The notes below the pieces were generated by a model, which saw nothing but the letters and a program-made list of their open reading frames with translations, was not told the DNA's origin and did not search any database. A DNA stretch of 37,045 nucleotides, taken from positions 1 to 37,045 of the forward strand of contig JAIELW010000016.1 of NCBI GenBank assembly GCA_019752575.1, written 5' to 3'. Of the stretch, positions 29,590 through 37,045 are shown piece by piece. Each line of letters begins with the position of its first letter. Positions within the stretch are counted from its first letter, which is position 1. The stretch comes from Xanthobacteraceae bacterium. Its GTDB lineage: Bacteria > Pseudomonadota > Alphaproteobacteria > Rhizobiales > Xanthobacteraceae. The translations under genes were made by a program, and so were the position numbers.

Positions 29590-30429
29590 TTACAAGCGCA
29601 TCAAGACGATGCCCGCGAGGATGACGCCAGCGGCAAGCCAGCGTTGCAAGCTCGCCTTCTCGCCCAGAACGAAAACCGCAATCAGCATCGCAAACAGCAC
29701 ACTCGTCTCGCGCAGTGCTGCGACCAGCGCGATCGGCGCGAGCGTGAAAGCCCAGATCGCGATCCAGTAGGAGCCTAGTGACAACGCGCCCGCCGCCGTG
29801 CCGCTGACGAGATTGCCGCGCACCGCCGAAAACAGTCCGCGCCCGCGCACGAATAGCGCATAGAGCGTCATCAAGACCCCGTCGCCCACGAACATCCACA
29901 GCGTGAAGCCCGATGCCGTACCCGAGATGCGCGCGCCGAGGCCGTCGACCAGCGTATAAGTCGCGGTGAATAACGCGGTGCCGAGCGCATAAGCGAGCGC
30001 CTTTCGCGGCATCGCTTCCGCCGAGCCGAGCTTCGAAGACATCAGCATCACACCGAGCCCGATTGCGCAGACTGCCGCGAACTTCGATAACGTCATGCCT
30101 TCGGCCAGCACGAAGATGCCAACGAGTGCCACGATCAACGGCGCGGAGCCGCGCGCAAGCGGATAAACCTGGCTTAGATCGCCATGCTCATAAGCGCGGA
30201 TCAGAAAAATCTTGTAGCCGGTGTGCAAGAGCGCCGAGACCGCGATCCAAAGCCAGCTCGCCGCAAGCGGCACCGCGAAGAACGGTAACAGCGCGAGCGA
30301 GATCGCGCCCTGAATGAAAGCCAGCAGAAAGATCGAGGTCGTGCGGTCGAGTCCGGTTTTGACGAGCGCGTTCCAGCCCGCGTGCATCGCGGCACCGGCG
30401 AGCACGGCGAAAAAGACGAGCAGGTCCAT
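29590..30429 (-). CDS. DMT-superfamily (EamA) transporter
   Basis: A 279-aa integral membrane protein with about ten hydrophobic helices in two five-helix halves, as in EamA/RhaT-type drug/metabolite transporters. Recognisable stretches are AGAAMHAGWNALVKTGLDR at the start, ARGSAPLIVALVGIFVLAEGM at the end of the first half (about 91-111), and APIALVAALRETSVLFAMLIAVFVLGEKASLQRW at the matching place in the second half. Direction and substrate are unknown. It starts three bases after the DUF1697 stop and so belongs to that operon. Confidence 0.92.
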   Translation of the reverse strand: MDLLVFFAVLAGAAMHAGWNALVKTGLDRTTSIFLLAFIQGAISLALLPFFAVPLAASWLWIAVSALLHTGYKIFLIRAYEHGDLSQVYPLARGSAPLIVALVGIFVLAEGMTLSKFAAVCAIGLGVMLMSSKLGSAEAMPRKALAYALGTALFTATYTLVDGLGARISGTASGFTLWMFVGDGVLMTLYALFVRGRGLFSAVRGNLVSGTAAGALSLGSYWIAIWAFTLAPIALVAALRETSVLFAMLIAVFVLGEKASLQRWLAAGVILAGIVLMRL

Positions 30430-30432
30430 ACG

Positions 30433-30945
30433 CTACTCTCTCGCCGCCATCTGGGCGAGCTTTGCAACCGTATTCATGTTTCGCGCGGTGCCTTCGGCCG
30501 TGGCAGGGATTTTCAGTTTCGATCTGCCCTGACCGCCGACGTAATGAACGTAAATCTCACGCTTGCCGAGCTTCATCTTCTCGCCGTTGACGCCGGTGGC
30601 GCTTTTTAGCGCGTCAGCCGGCGGCTTCTTATCAAGAAAGTGGACCACGCAGAATTTCGTCGGCGCCTTCGGAAACGGATTGGCGGCAACGACTGCTTTC
30701 ATTTCCGAGGCCGTCCGAACGAGCACTGTTGCCTTGCGTCCGGAGAATTCCGCGAGGCGTTTTTCAAGCGCGGCCTTGACCTCTTTTTCCGGGAGCCGGC
30801 TTTCGAAGACGACATTGCCGCTCGCGATATAGGTCTGGACTTCCGCAAATCCCGCGTCTTCGCACATCGCCTTGAGTTTGCTCATCGGCAACTTACCGGT
30901 GCCCCCGACATTCACGGCTCTGAGCAAGACGGCGTAACGCGGCAT
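30433..30945 (-). CDS. DUF1697 family protein
   Basis: A 170-aa cytoplasmic protein with the DUF1697 pattern: YAVLLRAVNVGGTGKLPMSKLK at the N-terminus, AGFAEVQTYIASGNVVF (31-47), and the late YVHYVGGQGRSKL followed by a TARNMNTVAKLA end. The family is widespread and its biochemical role is unknown. It lies four bases after the preceding gene and three before the DMT transporter, so all three are probably co-transcribed. Confidence 0.92.
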   Translation of the reverse strand: MPRYAVLLRAVNVGGTGKLPMSKLKAMCEDAGFAEVQTYIASGNVVFESRLPEKEVKAALEKRLAEFSGRKATVLVRTASEMKAVVAANPFPKAPTKFCVVHFLDKKPPADALKSATGVNGEKMKLGKREIYVHYVGGQGRSKLKIPATAEGTARNMNTVAKLAQMAARE

Positions 30946-30949
30946 CTCG

Positions 30950-31309
30950 CTATTGCGGCTCGAGGCGCAGCGTGCCGCGCAACTGCAACGTCATGAGATC
31001 GAACACGCGCAGCTCTGTGATGCCGTCGCGTTCGATCGTGACCACGATCCGCCCGTCGCTCACCGCGGTCGAAACCACCTTGGAGCCTTTCGGCAGTGCA
31101 TTGGTGATCGCGGGGATCGCGGCCGCCTGTGGGGCTGGCGCATTCGATAGCCGGTAGGCGATCACGCCGAAGATCGCGAGAAATCCGCCGATCATCAGTA
31201 CACTAGAAAACACCGCCATCCGCTTCAGCTTCCGCACCATCGCTTCCTGCTGCGGATCGAGCGGGACTTCGGTATCTTGCGTTTGAGGATTCTTTTTCTT
31301 GGCGGCCAT
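30950..31309 (-). CDS. Small single-TM protein, possibly DUF6476-like
   Basis: A 119-aa protein. A polar N-terminus (MAAKKKNPQTQDTEVPLDPQ) is followed by a basic stretch KLKRMAVF, one transmembrane helix (about 35-56: FSSVLMIGGFLAIFGVIAYRL), an alanine/proline linker, and a C-terminal domain of about 50 residues with VVSTAVSDGRIVVTIERDG. Proteins of this shape lie beside rluD in many Hyphomicrobiales; the family name is from memory. The start codon overlaps that of the divergent rluD by two bases. The far-upstream in-frame start at 31492 would lie wholly inside rluD and is rejected. Confidence 0.75.
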   Translation of the reverse strand: MAAKKKNPQTQDTEVPLDPQQEAMVRKLKRMAVFSSVLMIGGFLAIFGVIAYRLSNAPAPQAAAIPAITNALPKGSKVVSTAVSDGRIVVTIERDGITELRVFDLMTLQLRGTLRLEPQ

Positions 31310-32309
31310 GACGAATTCAGACGGACAGCGTTTCGAAATTTCCGCGAGCGCGGAAGATAAAGGCGCGCGCCTCGACCGTTTTCTCGCGGACAGAATCAAG
31401 CAGTTGAGCCGGACCCGGCTGAAAGCGCTGATCCTCGAAGGCGCGGTCGAAGTGAGCGGCCGGACAGTAAGAGACCCGGAATACAGGGTCAACGCGGGCG
31501 ACGAAATTGCGCTCGCGATCCCCGAAGCGGAGCCCGCGAAACCGGCTGCCGAAAAAATCCCGCTCGATATCGTCTACGAAGACAAGGACGTGATCGTGAT
31601 CGACAAGCCCGCGGGCTTGGTCGTGCATCCGGCGGCGGGAAACCGCTCCGGCACGTTAGTCAACGCGCTGATCGCGCATTGCGGCGCGTCGCTCTCCGGC
31701 ATCGGCGGCGAGAAGCGCCCCGGCATCGTGCATCGTCTCGACAAGGACACGAGCGGCTTGCTGGTCGTCGCAAAAAACGACCACGCGCATCGCTCGCTCT
31801 CCGCGCAATTCGCCGATCACGGCCGCACCGGCGATCTCTCGCGCGGCTATCTCGCCTTTGCCTGGGGTGTACCGAAACCGGAGCGCGGCACCATCGACGC
31901 CCCGATCGCGCGCGACCCGCGCTCGCGCGTCAAAATGGCGGTGCGCAAAGGCGGCAAGGAAGCCGTCACGCATTACGAGGTGCTGCGGAAATACCCCGGC
32001 GCCGACGACAGGCCGGCGGCAAGCATGATCGAATGCGAACTGGAGACGGGCCGCACGCACCAGATCCGTGTGCATCTTGCGCGTGCCGGGCATCCGCTGC
32101 TCGGCGACAGCGTCTATGGCGCGGGCTTTCAGTCGAAGGCGGCGCTGCTTCCGCAGAAAACGCGAGCGGCGCTCGAAGCGCTCAACCGCCAGGCGCTCCA
32201 CGCCTTCCGCCTCGCCTTTTCACATCCGGCGACGGGCAAATTGCTCTCCTTTGAAAGCAAATTGCCGAAAGAGCTCGCCACATTGGAGAAATCTTTCAAA
32301 AAAGCCTGA
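31308..32309 (+). CDS. rluD: Ribosomal large subunit pseudouridine synthase, RluD/RluA family
   Basis: A 333-aa RNA-modifying enzyme. It has an N-terminal S4 RNA-binding domain (about 18-75: RLDRFLADRIKQLSRTRLKA ... INAGDEI-type loop) and the catalytic domain. In the catalytic domain HRLDKDTSGLLVVAK carries the nucleophile Asp145, preceded by DVIVIDKPAGLVVHPAAG and followed by ECELETGRTHQIRVHLA and GHPLLGDSVYG. It forms pseudouridines in 23S rRNA; RluD targets helix 69. The ATG at 31308 is the best start although no clear Shine-Dalgarno is seen, and it overlaps the divergent gene's ATG. Paralogues RluA and RluC are alternatives, but size and the S4 domain favour RluD. Confidence 0.9.
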   Translation: MTNSDGQRFEISASAEDKGARLDRFLADRIKQLSRTRLKALILEGAVEVSGRTVRDPEYRVNAGDEIALAIPEAEPAKPAAEKIPLDIVYEDKDVIVIDKPAGLVVHPAAGNRSGTLVNALIAHCGASLSGIGGEKRPGIVHRLDKDTSGLLVVAKNDHAHRSLSAQFADHGRTGDLSRGYLAFAWGVPKPERGTIDAPIARDPRSRVKMAVRKGGKEAVTHYEVLRKYPGADDRPAASMIECELETGRTHQIRVHLARAGHPLLGDSVYGAGFQSKAALLPQKTRAALEALNRQALHAFRLAFSHPATGKLLSFESKLPKELATLEKSFKKA

Positions 32310-32349
32310 GCCATGATGGCCGCGGGTTAAAAAAATTTCATTTGCGCAC

Positions 32350-32378
32350 CTTAAAGCCGCCAGATGCGTTCCTATATT
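32350..32378 (+). promoter_or_regulatory. Candidate heat-shock-type promoter of rpoH
   Basis: CTTAAA (32350-32355), 15 bases, CCTATATT (32371-32378), 79 bp before the rpoH ATG. The -10 part starts with C residues, as in sigma-32 promoters (CTTGAA and CCCCATNT in E. coli). Autoregulated rpoH promoters are known in alphaproteobacteria. The match is partial. Confidence 0.4.
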
Positions 32379-32456
32379 TGCGTGTTGCCGCTGGCTCATC
32401 CTCGAGCAGCGGCGGGACGGCCCGCCGAAACGGGGGCCGAGAAAGAAGGGACTTCA

Positions 32457-33362
32457 ATGGCCCGTATAGCTACCGGCAACTTGCCCGCCATCGCCGAAGG
32501 CGGCCTGTCGCACTACCTCTCCGAAATCCGCAAATTCCCGATGCTCGAGCCGCAGCAGGAATTCATGCTCGCCAAGCGCTGGCGCGAGCATGACGACCGC
32601 GATGCCGCGCATCAGCTCGTGACTTCCCATCTCCGCCTCGTCGCGAAAATCGCGATGGGCTATCGCGGCTATGGCCTGCCGATCGGCGAGGTCATTTCCG
32701 AAGGCAATGTCGGCCTTATGCAGGCGGTCAAGCGCTTCGAACCCGACAAGGGCTTCCGGCTTGCCACCTACGCTATGTGGTGGATCCGCGCGTCGATTCA
32801 AGAATATATCCTGCGCTCGTGGTCGCTCGTGAAAATGGGCACAACCGCCGCGCAGAAGCGCCTGTTCTTCAACCTGCGCAAAACCAAAAGCCAGATTTCC
32901 GCGCTCGAGGAAGGCGAATTGAAGCCCGAGCATGTGAAGAAGATTGCGACCAAGCTCGGCGTCACCGAAGCAGAAGTGATCTCGATGAACCGCCGCCTCG
33001 GCGGCGATACTTCGCTGAACGCGCCGATCCGCGCCGATAGCGAAGCCGGCGAGTGGCAGGATTGGCTGGTCGATGAGAGCGACAGCCAGGAAGCGATCCT
33101 CGCCGATCAGGAAGAGAAGTCGAACCGCCATCAGGCGCTGGAGGGTGCGCTGACCGTTCTGAACGAGCGCGAACGCCGCATCTTCGAAGCGCGCCGCCTG
33201 GCCGACGATCCGGTCACGCTCGAACAACTCGCCGAGGAATTCGGCGTGTCGCGCGAGCGCGTGCGCCAGATCGAGGTCCGCGCCTTCGAGAAGGTGCAGA
33301 AGGCGGTCGTCGAGCGAATGCAGAAGATCGAAGCGCCGGCGGCGGCGCTTCCTGCGATGTGA
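32457..33362 (+). CDS. rpoH: RNA polymerase sigma-32 factor RpoH
   Basis: A 301-aa heat-shock sigma factor. Region 1.2/2 includes LPAIAEGGLSHYLSEIRKFPML at the start and GLMQAVKRFEPDKGFRLATY (86-105) with WWIRASIQEYILRSWSLVK. The RpoH-specific box AAQKRLFFNLRK lies at 131-142. Region 4 carries LNERERRIFEARRL and the helix-turn-helix TLEQLAEEFGVSRERVRQIE. The ATG at 32457 follows AAGGGA, and a longer frame from 32364 would include the predicted promoter. It lies 147 bp after rluD and is followed by a strong terminator. Many Hyphomicrobiales have more than one RpoH; which one this is cannot be told. Confidence 0.97.
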   Translation: MARIATGNLPAIAEGGLSHYLSEIRKFPMLEPQQEFMLAKRWREHDDRDAAHQLVTSHLRLVAKIAMGYRGYGLPIGEVISEGNVGLMQAVKRFEPDKGFRLATYAMWWIRASIQEYILRSWSLVKMGTTAAQKRLFFNLRKTKSQISALEEGELKPEHVKKIATKLGVTEAEVISMNRRLGGDTSLNAPIRADSEAGEWQDWLVDESDSQEAILADQEEKSNRHQALEGALTVLNERERRIFEARRLADDPVTLEQLAEEFGVSRERVRQIEVRAFEKVQKAVVERMQKIEAPAAALPAM

Positions 33363-33385
33363 GGTTCGCACTACCCAAAAAAATC

Positions 33386-33414
33386 AAAGGCCGGGCGAAA
33401 GCCCGGCCTTTTTT
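33386..33414 (+). terminator. Rho-independent terminator of rpoH
   Basis: AAAGGCCGGGC, tetraloop GAAA, GCCCGGCCTTTTTT, 23 bp after the stop. The stable GAAA loop and the T-run make this a strong terminator. Confidence 0.93.
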
Positions 33415-33420
33415 ATTCAT

Positions 33421-33531
33421 GTCGTCCTCGCGAATGCGGGGACCCATAACCACGACTGGAAATTACTTTCGCAAAGGCTCGGAAACACCACGGGCACAGG
33501 GAGTATGGATCCCCGCTTTCGCGGGGATGAC
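33421..33531. repeat. Palindromic intergenic repeat, GTCATCCCCGCG family
   Basis: GTCGTCCTCGCGAATGCGGG (33421-33440) and a CCCATA end face TATGGATCCCCGC with GCGGGGATGAC (33504-33531). The right arm is itself a hairpin (CCCCGC, TTTC, GCGGGG). This is a dispersed repeat of alphaproteobacteria; here it separates rpoH from the convergent hypothetical gene. Confidence 0.8.
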
Positions 33532-33539
33532 AAAACCAC

Positions 33540-34823
33540 TTACCCGCCCCAGGCCGCGAAGGCCTCCGCCATCGCCTTCTCGCCAGCGGGGCCCTTCTCG
33601 AAGGCGATCACGCTGCGGCGGCCATTGTCGTAGATGAACGGAATGTCGAGCCATGGCTGCGAGCGCAGGGTCTGCAGGTTGCGCTCGCGGTCGCTTTCCA
33701 CGGCGGATAGGCCGATCAGGAATAGCCCCTGCACAATGCGGATGCTGATGCCCGCGAGCGGCACGCCCTGCGCGGCCTCGTTGTTCTTGAGCCTGACCAC
33801 CGGCACCTGCGCGATCCCGCCGAAGCTGTCGTTCCCGGTAAACTGAATCTCGATGTAGTGGCTCGCCGATCCCGAAGTTTCCGGATTGCGTCGGATCGAA
33901 AGGACCACCTTCATCTTGCGGTCGGGAATATCGATCTCCGCGCGAACGGCGAGTTCTGGCGAGCGGCCCGGACCGGGACTGATGGTTTCGGTGCGCCAGG
34001 TCACGGTGCCGTTGAGCGACGTGAATTGCTGCGTTCCCGGATTTTCCTCGAACAGGAGTGCACGCATCCCCGTGCCTGCCGGCTGCTGGGTCGGCGCGAA
34101 CGGCGTCTGCTGCTGGGTCTGTTGCGGAACGCGATCGCTCGATTTGTTTTGTGAGGGCGCCGGCGCGTCTTCTTCCTGCTGCGTACCGAGCGGGATCGTA
34201 CCCGCGACGATCGAGAGAACGCGGTCGCGATGCACGTAGCCGACCGCTCCCGCGAGCAGAAGCAGCATGAAGATAATGCCGAGAACGACAAGCTTGGTGC
34301 GCGAAGCCTTGCGCGCATCGTCGCGCGCATAATCGGCCCTGCCGCGCGCTCCGCGCGGACGCAGCGAAGGCTCAGGCCGGGCTTGCGGCGGCGCGGGCTC
34401 GCGCGGATCGGGACGGCTACCGCCGCGCGGCGGCGCACGAGGATCGCGCGGCTGCGGTTCGAAATCGTTCAGATCGTCGTAGGAAGCGTCCTGCGCACCC
34501 TGCATTCCATTCTCGGAACGCCGCGGTGTTGCCGGCGCCGGACGCGGAGGCGGTTCGCCGCGCGGCGGACGCGCATCGCGGGCGGCCGAGGGCGGCGGCG
34601 GGGCGACGGGCGCGGCAGTCGCCTCGCCCTCCACCTTGCGGATCGCTTCCTCCAGCGAAAGGCGCTGGCGCGTGATTTCGGCTTCGGCGAGCGGCGGGTT
34701 CATGCCGCGAAGCTGGTTGACCAGCGCCGTCCGCGCGCGGTCATAGACCGCACGGCGCGCCTCGCCCGTATTCGGGTCAAGTGCTGCGATCGCTCGCGCT
34801 AGCAGTGGACGGTAATCGGTCAT
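33540..34823 (-). CDS. Proline-rich single-TM hypothetical protein
   Basis: A 427-aa protein in four parts. There is a conserved N-terminal helical segment (1-68: DYRPLLARAIAALDPNTGEARRAVYDRARTAL), a proline/arginine-rich disordered region (70-172), one transmembrane helix (about 177-196), a short glutamine-rich stretch, and a C-terminal domain (about 255-427) with beta-strand character (VTWRTETI, AEIDIPDRKMKVVLSIRRN, YIEIQFTG). The topology suggests a cytoplasmic N-terminus and a periplasmic C-terminal domain. Similar proteins lie next to purA in related genomes, but no function is known to me. It is 42 bp downstream of purA on the same strand. Confidence 0.85.
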   Translation of the reverse strand: MTDYRPLLARAIAALDPNTGEARRAVYDRARTALVNQLRGMNPPLAEAEITRQRLSLEEAIRKVEGEATAAPVAPPPPSAARDARPPRGEPPPRPAPATPRRSENGMQGAQDASYDDLNDFEPQPRDPRAPPRGGSRPDPREPAPPQARPEPSLRPRGARGRADYARDDARKASRTKLVVLGIIFMLLLLAGAVGYVHRDRVLSIVAGTIPLGTQQEEDAPAPSQNKSSDRVPQQTQQQTPFAPTQQPAGTGMRALLFEENPGTQQFTSLNGTVTWRTETISPGPGRSPELAVRAEIDIPDRKMKVVLSIRRNPETSGSASHYIEIQFTGNDSFGGIAQVPVVRLKNNEAAQGVPLAGISIRIVQGLFLIGLSAVESDRERNLQTLRSQPWLDIPFIYDNGRRSVIAFEKGPAGEKAMAEAFAAWGG

Positions 34824-34865
34824 TGGCCCCGGTTATCTCAACGCAATACCCAAGAAATCGTTGCC

Positions 34866-36158
34866 TCACGATTGAAACGGATTTTGGACCAGAATCGTGT
34901 CCTCTCGCTCGGGACTGGTCGAAACCAGCGCCACCGGGCAGTCGATCAGCTCCTCGATTCTCCGCACATATTTGACCGCCGCCGCTGGCAAATCCGCCCA
35001 GGAGCGCGCGCCGCGTGTCGAAGACTGCCAGCCCTCGATCTCCTCATAGACCGGCTCGACCTGCGCCTGCGCGCCCTGACTAGCCGGCAAGTAATCCATA
35101 TCGTGGCCTTTAAGGCGATACCCCACGCAAACTTTCAGCGGGTTCAAGCCGTCGAGCACGTCGAGCTTCGTCAACGCGATGCCCTGAATGCCGCCGGTCC
35201 GCACCGACTGTCGTACAAGTACGGCATCGAACCAACCGCAACGGCGCGGGCGGCCGGTGACCGTGCCGAATTCATGCCCGCGCTCGCCCAATCTCTTTCC
35301 GATGTCGTCTTTCAACTCGGTCGGAAACGGCCCTTCGCCCACGCGCGTCGTGTAGGCCTTGGTGATGCCGAGCACGTAACCGACCGCGTTCGGCCCGAGA
35401 CCCGAGCCGGTCGCGGCCTGCGCCGCCACCGTGTTCGACGAGGTCACGAAAGGATAGGTGCCGTGATCGACGTCCAAGAGCGCGCCCTGCGCACCTTCGA
35501 ACAGAATGCGGTCGCCGCGGCGGCGCGCTTCGTCGAGCAAATGCCACACGCGATCCATGTACGGCAGCACGCGCGGCGCGACCGAAAGCAATTCCTCGCG
35601 CAGCGTTGCGCGCTTCACTTCTTCCAGATTCAGGCCGCGGCGAATGGCGTTGTGATGATCGAGCAGACGATCGAGTTTCGCATCGAGCTGCGCGGGCTCG
35701 GCGAGATCCATGAGCCGGATCGCGCGGCGGCCGACCTTGTCCTCGTAGGCGGGACCGATGCCGCGCTTGGTGGTGCCGATCTTGAGCCCCGGCCCCGCGC
35801 CTTCGCGCAGGCCGTCGAGCTCGCGGTGGAGCGAAAGAATGAGCGAAGTATTTTCCGCGATCCGCAAATTCTTCGGCGAGATTTCGACGCCCTGCCCCGC
35901 GAGCCGGTCGATTTCCGAGACCAGCGCATGCGGGTCGAGCACGACGCCGTTGCCGATGATCGCAAGCTTGTTCGGCCGCACGACGCCGGAGGGAAGCAGC
36001 GAAAGCTTGTAGGTGTTGTTGCCGATGACGAGGGTATGGCCGGCATTGTGGCCGCCCTGAAAGCGGACCACGACGTCGGCCTGCTCCGAGAGCCAGTCGA
36101 CGATCTTGCCCTTGCCTTCGTCGCCCCATTGGGAGCCGACGACCACCACGTTCGTCAC
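34866..36158 (-). CDS. purA: Adenylosuccinate synthetase PurA
   Basis: A 430-aa enzyme that joins IMP and aspartate using GTP, the first committed step from IMP to AMP. The P-loop-like [11 protein letters not shown] (8-18) has the catalytic Asp13, and His41 lies in GGHNAGHT. Other landmarks are [38 protein letters not shown] and the late [10 protein letters not shown]. The start is a GTG at 36158 preceded by GGAG, which gives the usual length; the longer frame from 36332 adds 58 residues with no similarity to the family. Confidence 0.97.
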   Translation of the reverse strand: MTNVVVVGSQWGDEGKGKIVDWLSEQADVVVRFQGGHNAGHTLVIGNNTYKLSLLPSGVVRPNKLAIIGNGVVLDPHALVSEIDRLAGQGVEISPKNLRIAENTSLILSLHRELDGLREGAGPGLKIGTTKRGIGPAYEDKVGRRAIRLMDLAEPAQLDAKLDRLLDHHNAIRRGLNLEEVKRATLREELLSVAPRVLPYMDRVWHLLDEARRRGDRILFEGAQGALLDVDHGTYPFVTSSNTVAAQAATGSGLGPNAVGYVLGITKAYTTRVGEGPFPTELKDDIGKRLGERGHEFGTVTGRPRRCGWFDAVLVRQSVRTGGIQGIALTKLDVLDGLNPLKVCVGYRLKGHDMDYLPASQGAQAQVEPVYEEIEGWQSSTRGARSWADLPAAAVKYVRRIEELIDCPVALVSTSPEREDTILVQNPFQS

Positions 36159-36371
36159 CGGGATTACTCCAGACCACGCAAAAGAAACCCCGGCACAGAA
36201 CTGGCCGGGGTGTGCAAAATTACGTAGCCAATCGGACCGGATCAGGCAAGGAAAACGGGCGTCCGGCGTCCACAAGTCGCGGCGAAGTTGCCGGTTTGCA
36301 AGGGATTCCATGCAGTCGAAGCGCTTGTTCACGCAACCGAAGAACCCATCTGTTAATCAATTGAGGCAGCC

Positions 36372-37045
36372 ATGACCGGCAAACTTCCCGACGGCTTTCG
36401 GCTCGGACCCGCGGCGCTCCGGGTCTCCAATGCGGATCGCGCGCTCGATTTCTACGTGAACAGGATCGGGCTCGCATTGCGCGAGCGAACGGACACAACC
36501 GCGATGCTCGGCACGCGCGAGGCGGACGTATTGCGGCTCGACATCGTGCCCGGCATCGCGCCGCGCAACTACAAAGAGACGGGTCTTTATCATGTCGCGA
36601 TCCTCGTCCCCGACCGGCCGTCGCTCGGCGCCGCGATCGCGCGGCTCGCTGCGAGCGACGTGAGGCTTGGCGCTGCCGACCATCTCGTCTCGGAAGCGAT
36701 CTATGTCTGGGATCCCGACAACAACGGCATCGAAATCTACCGAGATCGCACCCGAGACGAATGGACGTGGCGCGGCGATCAGGTGCAGATGGCGAACCGC
36801 CCGCTCGACTTCGACGGCTTGCTTGCGCAAGCGGATGTCGAAGCGCTCGCACGGATGCCGGTGAAGGAAGGCACGCGCGTCGGCCATGTTCATCTCGAAG
36901 TGAACGATCTGGCGAAGGCGCGAAAATTTTACGGCGACGTAATCGGTTTTGCGCCGACGGCAACGTTACCCGGCGCGCAGTTTCTCGCGGCAGGCGGCTA
37001 TCACCATCACCTCGGCACGAACATCTGGGAAAGCCGCAACGGCCC
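36372..37045 (+). CDS. VOC-family protein (glyoxalase/extradiol dioxygenase-like), partial
   Basis: The frame is open to the window edge (224 residues seen), so the C-terminus is missing. Two vicinal-oxygen-chelate units are visible. The first (about 10-125) has LYHVAILVPD with His74 and NGIEIYRD with Glu121, the usual metal ligands. The second starts at about 170 (GHVHLEVNDLAKARKFYGDVIGF, His172/His174). The arrangement matches the CatE-like catechol-2,3-dioxygenase group of bacilli and proteobacteria; whether it opens catechol rings is not known. The start ATG follows GAGGCAGCC, and the gene diverges from purA across 213 bp. Confidence 0.85.
   Translation, partial: MTGKLPDGFRLGPAALRVSNADRALDFYVNRIGLALRERTDTTAMLGTREADVLRLDIVPGIAPRNYKETGLYHVAILVPDRPSLGAAIARLAASDVRLGAADHLVSEAIYVWDPDNNGIEIYRDRTRDEWTWRGDQVQMANRPLDFDGLLAQADVEALARMPVKEGTRVGHVHLEVNDLAKARKFYGDVIGFAPTATLPGAQFLAAGGYHHHLGTNIWESRNG

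Noticed and set aside
34872-36227. 451-aa plus-strand frame opposite purA
   Set aside because: Antisense shadow; PurA motifs are complete on the minus strand.
1-37045. CRISPR arrays, rRNA genes, prophage or integrase genes
   Set aside because: No regularly spaced direct repeats, no rRNA-like sequence, and no recognisable integrase, transposase or phage structural protein; the repeats present are palindromic and dispersed.

Overview
The window looks like a chromosomal segment of an alphaproteobacterium of the order Hyphomicrobiales (Rhizobiales), probably near the Bradyrhizobium/Rhodopseudomonas/Xanthobacteraceae side. The reasons are the high GC content, the CtrA/ChpT cell-cycle proteins next to flagellar and chemotaxis genes, an alphaproteobacterial RpoH, an EipA/DUF1134 protein, LuxR-type regulators, and several intergenic palindromic repeat families typical of these genomes. 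This is read from protein and repeat content only; no database search was run.

Layout. 1-5.5 kb: flagellar export genes flhA (+), fliJ and fliI (-), then the master cell-cycle regulator ctrA (+). Two CtrA-box-like sites precede flhA, and ctrA is preceded by a dense cluster of GANTC (CcrM-type) sites around a TTAACC dyad. 5.5-10.9 kb: an accessory block rich in palindromic repeats. It holds a small Cys-rich protein, a HigBA-type toxin-antitoxin pair, a lone PAS protein, a two-gene ABC-2 exporter and a secreted protein. Two extra fragments of the exporter permease 3' end lie at the borders of the toxin-antitoxin and PAS modules. 10.9-17.1 kb: the chemotaxis operon chpT / cheA-cheW-cheY-cheB-cheR (-), in which CheA is a hybrid with a receiver domain. 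17.2-23.2 kb: cysQ, a YHS-domain protein, eipA, a membrane-anchored coiled-coil protein, a TSUP permease, an NADP-dependent reductase and a very lysine-rich small protein.

23.3-29.4 kb: a DUF559 nuclease-like gene enclosed by inverted repeats; a translationally coupled three-gene unit (MoxR AAA+ ATPase, HExxH/VWA protein, LCCL protein); and two paralogous LuxR-type regulators either side of a Tat-signal-bearing FAH-family protein. A lux-box-like dyad lies between the first LuxR gene and the MoxR operon. 29.4-37 kb: tRNA-Glu, a compact operon (single-TM protein, DUF1697, DMT transporter) diverging from rluD with overlapping start codons, then rpoH, a proline-rich membrane protein, purA and a partial VOC-family gene.

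How it fits together. ctrA and chpT are output and phosphotransfer components of the CckA-ChpT-CtrA relay, and the flhA promoter carries likely CtrA sites, so cell cycle and motility appear physically and regulatorily linked. The best candidates for undescribed biology are (i) the inverted-repeat element whose cargo is the DUF559 gene and its cargo-less relatives, (ii) the repeated permease 3' ends marking successive module insertions, and (iii) the LuxR / dyad / MoxR-VWA-LCCL arrangement.
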